Assembly (NCBI RefSeq): GCF_030272615.1
Contig: NC_081410.1
Coordinates: 141,323,349 to 141,387,348 of the forward strand
DNA length: 64,000 nucleotides
Reading direction: 5' to 3'
Origin: Cryptomeria japonica
Lineage: Eukaryota; Streptophyta; Pinopsida; Cupressales; Cupressaceae
The notes below the pieces were generated by a model that saw nothing but the letters and a program-made list of their open reading frames with translations, had not been told where the DNA came from and did not search any database. A program made the translations under genes and the position numbers. The stretch's first letter is position 1; every line of letters begins with the position of its first letter. Positions 56,405 through 64,000 of this stretch are shown here, piece by piece.

Positions 56405-57471
56405 TGTAATGTCCCCTACCTGATCTATTTCAATATATTAAAATTGATTGATACTCTTCAATTAGTTATTATCAAGTGCTTATCTATTTTCCTCATTAGA
56501 TGATTAATTTCATTATTCATAGTTCTTAATATAGATATCAGGCCTTGCTACTACTTCAGTTTTAAGGGAGAAGGGTTTACGTATGTTACCAAAGCGTTTA
56601 GAGACCAACTACAATAGGTTCCCTCAAAGTTTACAGATCCAAGCCCTTACCTATCTTGGGTCTATACCCTCAATGCTTATGGGTCGCTGATCCCCACCCT
56701 ATCTTGGGACTTAACCTATTGCTTGGATTTAGACTACCCCTCTTTGGAACATCTCATTCCCATCTTCTTAAATACGGACAGTAATAACATGATTTAGACT
56801 AAGTATAAATATTTCTTATGTATTATGAATATATATATATGAAATTACGTATGACTGTCATACATATTGCAATCCATATTAAAATTACTATCAATTCCGC
56901 ATAAGAACATTATTGGGCTTCATATATTAAGCATACTTATTAAACACATTCCATGCATACCACCAAGAACAAGGATGTTATTGCCTGTAACTTAATAACA
57001 GTTCTGATCTGATCTGATCCATGGTGATGTTGCTGGATGCTTTGATTCATTTTTCTTTATATCTCTCAATGTGAGGGAGAGGTCATACCTCTCCATCATG
57101 TATGCCCTTTGGCAAGAGACACACCCTTTCACCATTAACACCCTTTGAAAGTGTGCAACTCTTCATTATTCCTGCCCTTTGAAAGGGACACAACCTTTCA
57201 CAATCAGACCTGCACTTCTTATTTAAATCAGATCTGCACTTCTGATTTCCAATTTATCCCCCTCCCAAATGAGGTTCTCTTCTCCCTTTTATATCTTATT
57301 GTTGAGGGAGTCACAACTTTTCCTTCCATGTCTTTTAACCATTCATTAACTTAATTAAATTTTAATTAATTATATTTAATTATATTCTTTATATTATAAT
57401 TTAATTTTTAATATTTTAATTTCATTATTATTATTTATTATTAAATTCTATTTCAAAGTGGGGACATTACA
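56405..57471 (-). repeat. TRIM 3' LTR
   Basis: 1,067 bp, next to the PPT at 57472. It contains AT-rich runs and no coding sequence. Confidence 0.92.
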
Positions 57472-57739
57472 GTCTGCCCCACCCAAGATTGCTTGTCCTC
57501 AAGCAATGATCATGGAGTGTTCAAAATGAATTCCAATATGAAATGGCTTTGGAAACACACATGGAATAAACATGCTGGAAACATATCAGGCATGAACCAA
57601 ACATGGAGAATACACATAAAAACACGAAGCATACACATGGATATATGCATACACGCAAATTCTTGTATTGTTAGATTCCTTCTTATTGACTAGAATGATT
57701 CATCGATTCCTCTTTACCCTGCAGGATGGCAGGATCAAA

Positions 57740-57751
57740 GCTCTGATACCA
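57740..57751 (-). other. TRIM primer binding site
   Basis: Minus strand TGGTATCAGAGC, an exact initiator-tRNA-Met complement, two bases inside the LTR end. Confidence 0.9.
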
Positions 57752-57753
57752 TT

Positions 57754-58826
57754 TGTAATGTCCCCTACCTGATCTATTTCAATATATTAAAATTGATTGA
57801 TATTCTTCAATTAGTTATTATCAAGTGCTTATCTATTTTCCTCATTAGATGATTAATCTCATTATTCATAGTTCTTAATATAGATATCAGACCTTGCTAC
57901 TACTTCAGTTTTAAAGGGAGAAGGGTTTACGTATGTTACCAAAGCGCTTAGAGACCAACTACAATAGGTTCCCTCAAAGTTTACAGATCCAAGCCCTTAC
58001 CTATCTTGGGTCTATACCCTCAAGGCTTATGGGTCGCTGATCCCCACCCTATCTTGGGACTTAACCTATTGCTTGGATTTAGACTGCCCCTCTTTGGAAC
58101 ATCTCATTCCCTCTTCTTAAATACGGACAGTAATAACATGATTTAGACTAAGTATAAATATTTCTTATGTAGTATGAATATATATGTGAAATTATGTATG
58201 ACTGTCATACATATTGCAGTCCATATTAAAATTACTATCAATTCCACATAAGAACAATATTGGGCTTCATATATTAAGCATAATTATTAAACACATTCCA
58301 TGCATACCACCAAGAACAAGGATATTACTGCCTGTAACTTAATAGCAGTTCTGATCTGATCTGATCCATGGTGATGTTACTGGATGCTTTGATTCATTTT
58401 TCTTTATATCTCTCAATGTGAGGGAGAGGTCATACCTCTTCATCATGTATGCCCTTCGGCAAGAGACACACCCTTTCACCATTAACACCCTTTGAAAGTG
58501 TGCAACTCTTCATTATTTCTGCCCTTTGAAAGGGACACAACCTTTCACAATCAGACCTGCACTTCTTATTTAAATCAGATCTGCACTTCTGATTTCCAAG
58601 TTATCCCCCTCCCAAATGAGGTTCTCCTCCCTTTTATATCTTATTGTTGAGGGAGTCACAACTTTTCCTTACATGTCTTTTAACCATTCATTAACTTAAT
58701 TAAATTTTCATTAATTATATTTAATTATATTTAATTATATTCTTTATATTATAATTTAATTTTTAATATTTTAATTTTCTTATTATTATTTATTATTAAA
58801 TTCTATTCCAAAGTGGGGACATTACA
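57754..58826 (-). repeat. TRIM 5' LTR
   Basis: 1,073 bp, next to the PBS. It differs from its partner by scattered substitutions and small indels. Confidence 0.92.
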
Positions 58827-59022
58827 TACATACATATATGTATGCATGCATATTGCATGTGTGTGTGTGTGTATGTATGTGTATATCTATGTATGTATGT
58901 ATGTGTGTATATATGTATATATGTATGTATGTATATATATATGTATACGTATATATGTGTGTATGTATATATTTATATATCTATATCTATGTCTGTGTGT
59001 GTGTGAGAGAGAGAGAGAGTGA
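58827..59022. repeat. Compound microsatellite (TACA, TG, TATG, GA)
   Basis: It continues the TACA run interrupted by the TRIM insertion, then (TG)n, (TATG)n, (TA)n and (GA)n to about 59020. The C/Y/V/I-only open frames on both strands come from the repeat. Confidence 0.9.
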
Positions 59023-59292
59023 TAATGAATAAAATAGGGCCATAATTTGTTAACTTTGGAGTTTACAACCTGCTGCCAAGAACTTTGAGACAATTGACAA
59101 AAATGAAATGCTGGAAATTCAAGGATGTTAGCAGTTGTAATATTTAAGGTACTCTAGGTTATTTTGCAATTTCATTTGTAAATAGAAAAAGCACAAGGAG
59201 ATTATTTTGCAATTTGATTTGTTATGAGGCTGTCTAGCACATACTTCGCACAAAGAGTCATTTACTCCTATGTTATCTCAAGTTTCTGAGAC

Positions 59293-60477
59293 AGGGTTGA
59301 TAGGGGACCGGGAGCATGTTCAGGTTCCTCGATTTTTTGGGGGGCATTTTTGGTGACGGTAGGGTGGGCAGCAAAGGGAACGACTATTATTAAAATTAGG
59401 GAAAATTTTAAATATATTGAGAAATTTTAAATATTAATATGATAGCATTGATAAAGTGTTCATACATACATTATAGGACCTTAATACATAACATTTGTGT
59501 TGAACCGAGAGTTCACATAAAAGTAAAAGTCAAACAAATTAGAAAATTCCAAATGTCAAACTCAAAACTTAATTCAAATTGCTTTCAAAGTTTATTGTCA
59601 ATATGCATGTGACATTAAAAAATAGCATACAAGTTGCAACAAATGCCCAAAGGCTGCAAGAGTCACTTTCAATTACGATATGAAAATACAAAAGAAGAAA
59701 GTGCATTGCTGCCCCTAATCTGCATCTCTCAACATTGCATCAAAATCGGAGTCCTCCTTTGAGAGAGTGTCACTGTGAGGGTTTGCATCATCCAAGAAAA
59801 TCCCAACCAATCTCTCTAGTGCCTCCTCATCAACCTGGGTGACATCTTTGAGATCAACATCCCACCATAAAGCTAAAGTCTATTGATACTCTAAAGTCTA
59901 ACGATCTAGAAGTCGAAGAGCACTATGCACTACCACTAGCTTCTCTATATAGAGGAAGTCTATTCCTCTTGATGGTGTGGATAAATCCATATGTTGACCA
60001 ATTCCTCTCTACAACTGAGGAACTAGCAACCTATGAAAGAAGGTGAATGGCAAGCATCTTACATTGCGGCATATCCTTCTTATGCCATGTCCACCATCCA
60101 ATAGGGTCATTTTGAGCTAATGTAGCTCTATCTATGTTGGACCACAAAGATTTGTGAACGCGAGCCAATGTGTGCTAAGTATTGTAGACTCTTCATCTAT
60201 GCAAATCTTTTGAAAGGCCTTCTTTCACCTCTTCATCATCACAAGGAGGCAACCTTCAAGCCTTTGATGCATACCATTTGTGATTGGCAAATTAACTTTA
60301 GAATATCCTCCATTAGCAAATTAACATAAGAATATTCTTCGTCTCAGAGGAAAGTGTGCCATTGCATAGTTTACAATCTCCAAGGGGTACAAAAGAGGGA
60401 CCAATAAAGGCTACATCTCTAATCATTTGTTTGAAAAGAGAGGAATAGTCCACATGAAATGGGATGGCATCAAAGAA
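59293..60477 (-). pseudogene. Decayed, internally deleted hAT transposase
   Basis: On the minus strand: FFDAIPFHVDYSSLFKQM and FIGPSFVPLG (N-terminal to the catalytic region), then a jump to RLPPCDDEEVKEGL, QNDPIGWW and the dimerisation block SSSVVERNWSTYG, FIHTIKRNRL (about 59950-60030), and an acidic tail (59710-59860). The catalytic DGWTD and CxxH regions are missing. Several stops and a frameshift are present. CAGGGTTGATAGGGG at 59293 resembles a hAT terminal inverted repeat and may be its 3' end. The 5' side is interrupted at about 60478, probably by the plus-strand hAT. Confidence 0.7.
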
Positions 60478-60665
60478 ACGGGACTCGCCAAGAATCGCCT
60501 GAACTCGGCAAGTTCGAGTTCGAGCCATGCTCGGCGAGTTTCTGGGACTCGGACTCGGACTCGTTCGAGTCTGGCGAGCAAACTCGCCAGACTCGCCGAG
60601 TTGGCGAGTTTGGCTCAAACTCGCCAAACTCGGCGAGTCCCGAGCCCCAAACTCGGCCGGCGTGA
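60478..60665. repeat. CpG-rich ACTCG/GGCGAGT repeat cluster
   Basis: 188 bp dominated by ACTCGCC, ACTCGG, CGAGTT and their complements in both orientations, with far more CpG than anywhere else in the window. It lies where the minus-strand hAT stops and before the plus-strand hAT gene, so it is a candidate subterminal repeat array. Open frames across it (for example 60427-60675) are repeat artefacts. Confidence 0.6.
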
Positions 60666-61266
60666 AGCTTCATAAAAGACCAAAAAAAAATTAGTTTTCA
60701 ATGCTTTTTCAAATCCGTTTTTTTTTGTTAATTATCTCCTATCCCTAAAAGTGACCTTCTATTTCAAAAATAGGAGTAAAGTGAATTGGGAAGAAAAACA
60801 AGGGTGCATAGAAGAAAAACCAGCAAGGAGGAAGCTCAAGTTTTCTTCAATTTGTCACATTGGAGCTGCATTGTGTTTGGATTTGGTGCATCAAGAGTTG
60901 GATAGGAAGAGTTTGCAGCTCATTTCAAGCTTGTTGTAAGAGGTAAGATTGTTTTTTTGAAGATTATTTTGTTTCTTATATGCAAAAATTCCATTTTCTA
61001 TTCATTTATTTTGAAAGTTTTACATTTTCTTCCAAAATATTTTGTATGTTTGTATGTAGCATGTAGTATGTAGTTGTAGTGTTGTACTATGTAGGGTTGT
61101 ATGTAAGGTTTGTAAATTTCTTTTTTTTAAAAGTAGGGTTTGACAAACCCTATTTTAGTTTTTTTGAATGTATGTATTAATTTTATTTTGTATTTGTAAT
61201 GTTTTATTGCAGCAAACTTCACTTTATTATTTGCTTCAACTTCAAGTTTCACAAAACTATCCTAAA
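60666..61266 (+). other. Leader of the plus-strand hAT
   Basis: AT-rich. It may include an untranslated exon; CTTGTTGTAAGAGGTAAG at about 60930-60945 offers a donor and TTTTATTGCAG (about 61202-61212) an acceptor. No other feature. Confidence 0.35.
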
Positions 61267-64000
61267 ATGTCTACTTCAGCTTCTAGACCCCCCATTAGAA
61301 AGGACCCTACTTGGAAATATCATGAGGATTTTCCAGGGCAAGGAAAGGGGCAAACAAAATGTACATTTTGCAAAACAATATTCCATGGAGGTATATATAG
61401 ACTGAAATACCATATTGTTGGTGTGCGTGGACATGATGCCGAACCATGCCTAAAAGCACTCCCTGAGGCCGTACGTGAATGTTATGTAATGGTTGAGGAA
61501 ATTGAAAGGAAAAAGAAACAAAAAGAGGATCGAGCGGCCATTGGGAGAGAGGCAAATTTAGGAAGAGGGACACAGTTAGGTTGTGTTGGAGGCCCTTCTT
61601 CCTTACCTTCATATCGTCCCACTCATTTTGCTACTGTTGGTGCTTCTGCTTCTACTTCTATAAGTGGCAGTACCATCGCCACTTCTCATGCTCCTAGCAC
61701 TAGTAGTTGTAGTGGGAGTGTTAACATTGGACGAGGATTCGTAAATCTAGGTTGGATTCCTTCTCTGTGCCTCGCACTACTCTTGGGTCCCAACAGTCGC
61801 TTGAGGGCATGGGTTGGAACAAGGAGGTCCATGATGCTGCTAAAATGGCAGTTAGCAGGTTTTGGACCTACTGCAGTATTCCATTCTTTGCAGCCAGGTG
61901 AATGTTTTATAACTTTTATGTTTGATTGTTTTAATTTTTATACTTAACTTATCTCATTGAATTTTTATACTTAACTTATCTCATTGAGTTTATTTGTGAC
62001 AGGTCTCCTTATTGGCAAGAAATGGTTGATGCCCTTACCATATGCGGGGCGGGATTCAAAGCCCCTAGTGAGAGTGATTTGAGGGGACCCATTTTGTCTC
62101 AAATGGTGGATGATGTGAAGAAGGATTTAGATGAACAACGCCAGATATGGAGCACTAAAGGTTGCACCATCATGACTGATGGTTGGACAGATAGGAGAAA
62201 TAGAACTCTCCTTAATTTTCTTGTTTCTTCCGCAGGGGACTGATTAATTTTAGTTTCATATAGTCTTTAATTTTTTATTTTTTATCTAATGGTTTATTGA
62301 ATGATCATTGACCTAGCTTTATTTTTTTATTTCAAGGGGCATCGTTTTCATCAAGTCCATTGATGCCTCCGCCCATTGCAAGAATGCCACCTACCTGTGT
62401 GAGCAGATAGAGGAGGTGATTGATGAGGTGGGTGAGGAGAACGTGGTACAGGTGGTGACCGACAATGCAGCAAATTATGTTGATGCGGGTAAACTTTTGA
62501 TTACAAACTAATTTTGTTTGCAAATTAATTACTATCTTGTAGTTTGTACCTCCATTAATTACAATTTACAATGCAACAAATTATGTTGTTGCAGGTAGAC
62601 TATTGATGGAGAGGCACCCATCTATAGTTTGGACTCCATGTGCTGCTCATTGCATTGACCTCATGTTGGAGGATATTGGAAAAATCCCATGGGTCAAGAG
62701 ATGTGTAGAAAGGGCAAGAAATGTGTGCAAATATGTATATAATCATTCATGGGTGTTGGCTCTTATGAGACAATACACAAAGCAGAAGGTGTTGCATCAT
62801 CCAAGAATCACAAGATTTGCCACAAACTTCCTCACGTTGCAATCCATGCTCAGGTCTAAGTCTGCCTTGAGACATATGATTGTTGGTGAGGAGTGGTCTT
62901 CCTCATCCTATGCTACCACCCCTACAGGGAAAGCTATGGCAAACTGCATTTTTGATGAGCAAGACTTTTGGGTCCCTTGTGATGAGAGAGTGAAGGTAAA
63001 TTTTTATAAATTCTACAATTTAACTTCATGTTTTATAACTTATTATATGTATTCTCTTATTTGCTCATTTTTCTAAATTACACAATATTTTCAATTTTGC
63101 AATTTGTTAAGCCCTTGGTGGTTTTGTTGCAAGTTGCGGATGGAGATAAGCCCGCAATGGGCTATATATGTGAGGGCATGGATAGGGCGAAGGAGAGCAC
63201 CAAATTCGTCTATGGAGGAGATGAGAGCAAGTATGGTCCCATTTGGGAGATCATTGATAGGAGATGGCATCATCAGCTTCATAGGCCCATCCATGTAGCA
63301 GCCTATTATCTGAATCCGGCATTCCGTTTTATCCCTTCTTTCAAGGCTGATGTGGAGGTCCTTAATGGGCTATACTCAATCATGGAGAAGATGGGACCTG
63401 CTGGTACTTCTCAGATAGAGCTTATTCGAGAGCTACAGTTGTTCTCAGATGCACAAGGGGAAACCTTCTCTCGTCATGTCGCCAAACACGGTAGGACAAC
63501 CATGATGCCAGGTAAAAATAAATTGTAAGGCTTAATTTTAGTTTTATTGCATATTGTAACTTGTTAAATGAGTTCATGAGTGAGACTAATTTTATTTATT
63601 TTTCTCATTTCAAACTCAAATCATTGGTGGAGCTTTTTTGGTCCAACGACACCAAATATTCAGAAGTTGGCCATTCGCATCTTGAGCCAACCATGCAGCG
63701 CATCAAGTTGTGAGCGCAATTGGAGTATGTTTGAGCACATACACTCCAAGAGGCGCAATAGATTATCTGTGGAGAAGATGAATTATCTCGTCTTTGTTCA
63801 CTACAACCTTCGCCTGAGAATGAGAAAGAATGCATTAGTTGACATCTCTCCTATCATTCTAGATGAGGTTGATCTTGAAGCAAAGTGGGCCAATGAGAGT
63901 CAGACAGATCCTGAGATTCCTGCAGTTGTCTTTAGTGATGATGACACTGATTGGATCGACCAGGTAGATATAGAGGCTGAGGCTATAGCCATGGCAGAGG
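61267..64000 (+). CDS. hAT-family transposase with BED finger, intron-containing, near intact
   Basis: Start ATG at 61267 (MSTSASRPPIRKDPTW). The BED zinc finger has C-TFC and RLKYHIVGVRG (61310-61450). A linker follows, then IRKSRLDSFSVPRTT in a shifted frame (one-base frameshift near 61735), FWTYCSIPFF, DUF659 with GCTIMTDGWTDRRNRTLLNF (first D), QVVTDNAANYVDAG (second D), CAAHCIDLMLEDIGK (CxxH insertion-domain motif), HPRITRFAT, and the C-terminal dimerisation block SASSCERNWSMFEHIHSKR and RNRLSVEKMNYLVFVHYN. Exons: 61267-61897, 62003-~62238, 62337-62488, 62595-62995, ~63113-63511, ~63625 to beyond 64000. It would cut and paste hAT ends in the nucleus. The frameshift, a missing GT donor near 62238 and unclear acceptors near 63113 and 63625 suggest early decay, though annotation error is possible. 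Confidence 0.85.
62489..62594 (+). other. hAT intron flanked by a direct repeat of exon sequence
   Basis: 106 bp, GTAAAC...TTGCAG. The 30 bases at 62462-62491 recur at 62568-62597 with three differences, so the intron length equals the repeat offset. Confidence 0.8.

Larger units (their letters stand above)
56405..58826 (-). mobile_element. TRIM-type LTR retrotransposon, complete
   Basis: LTRs 56405-57471 and 57754-58826 flank a 282 bp internal region. Both LTRs begin TGTAATGTCCCC and end GGGGACATTACA, a perfect 12 bp inverted terminus. The minus-strand PBS TGGTATCAGAGC (57740-57751) and PPT CTTGGGTGGGGCAGAC (57472-57487) fix the orientation. The target duplication is TACAT (56400-56404 and 58827-58831), inside a TACA/TATG microsatellite. 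By eye the LTRs differ at about 30 positions in 1,070, so the insertion is fairly recent. The internal part is too short for gag or pol, so movement depends on another element. Confidence 0.93.

Noticed and set aside
58813-59093. Overlapping long open frames on both strands rich in C, Y, V, I or H, Y, T
   Set aside because: They are translations of the TG/TATG/TA microsatellite and have no protein character.
60427-60675. S/R/T-rich frames on both strands
   Set aside because: They are translations of the ACTCG/CGAGT repeat cluster.
1-64000. CRISPR arrays, bacterial operons, rRNA or canonical tRNA genes
   Set aside because: None of the expected repeat-spacer layout, ribosome-binding operon structure or tRNA cloverleaf sequences was seen; spliced exons and retrotransposons mark plant nuclear DNA.

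Overview
The window looks like nuclear DNA of a seed plant with a very large, repeat-rich genome. A gymnosperm, perhaps a conifer, is my inference; it rests on a 23.6 kb intron, dense nested LTR retrotransposons and fragmentary hAT and LINE elements, not on a database match. Almost all of the sequence is mobile-element debris. Only one cellular gene is recognisable.

The cellular gene is on the minus strand. Seven exons between 54155 and 28153 encode the last 198 residues of a symplekin/PTA1 (ESP4-like) cleavage-polyadenylation scaffold. All seven join in phase. Four exons lie at 52252-54155 and three at 28153-28658. The intron between them (28659-52251) is stuffed with transposons. One intron uses a GC donor. 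The 5' part of the gene lies beyond 64000, so the intron upstream of 54155 exceeds 9.8 kb.

Layout. 1-8525: a degenerate minus-strand Ty1/copia element (LTR, PBS, gag, zinc knuckle, protease) with a complete non-autonomous LTR element nested in it (1313-6344, target duplication TCATT/TCACT). A plus-strand LTR cuts its protease at 723. 8526-19524: LTR pieces and two related plus-strand copia 3' ends (RNase H, PPT, LTR) about 4.47 kb apart, separated by a chimeric repeat block. 14466-16904 and 20096-23270: two paralogous blocks, each with two tandem ~0.9 kb units; the first carries a 176 bp inverted repeat. 23271-27560: AT-rich DNA with SINE-like sequence. 27560-54155: symplekin 3' end, whose giant intron holds a minus-strand LINE split into RNase H, RT and endonuclease pieces, two solo LTRs of one family (30173-31588, 39601-41043), a deleted copia (37517-41594) and two copies of a very long LTR family (32208-36949 and 43695-50393). 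The second long copy is bounded by TG...CA and a CTTCC target duplication, and carries a decayed ~1,080-codon reading frame upstream of its TATA box. 54156-64000: the next symplekin intron, with a 2.4 kb TRIM element inserted in a TACA repeat (target duplication TACAT), a decayed minus-strand hAT, and a well-preserved, intron-containing plus-strand hAT transposase running off the window.

Most distinctive points: the long reading frame inside the 6.7 kb LTR-like unit, its stop codons that all look like C-to-T decay of glutamine codons, the 23.6 kb intron splitting a conserved domain, and a hAT intron flanked by a direct repeat whose offset equals the intron length. All identifications come from reading motifs by eye; no searches were run.
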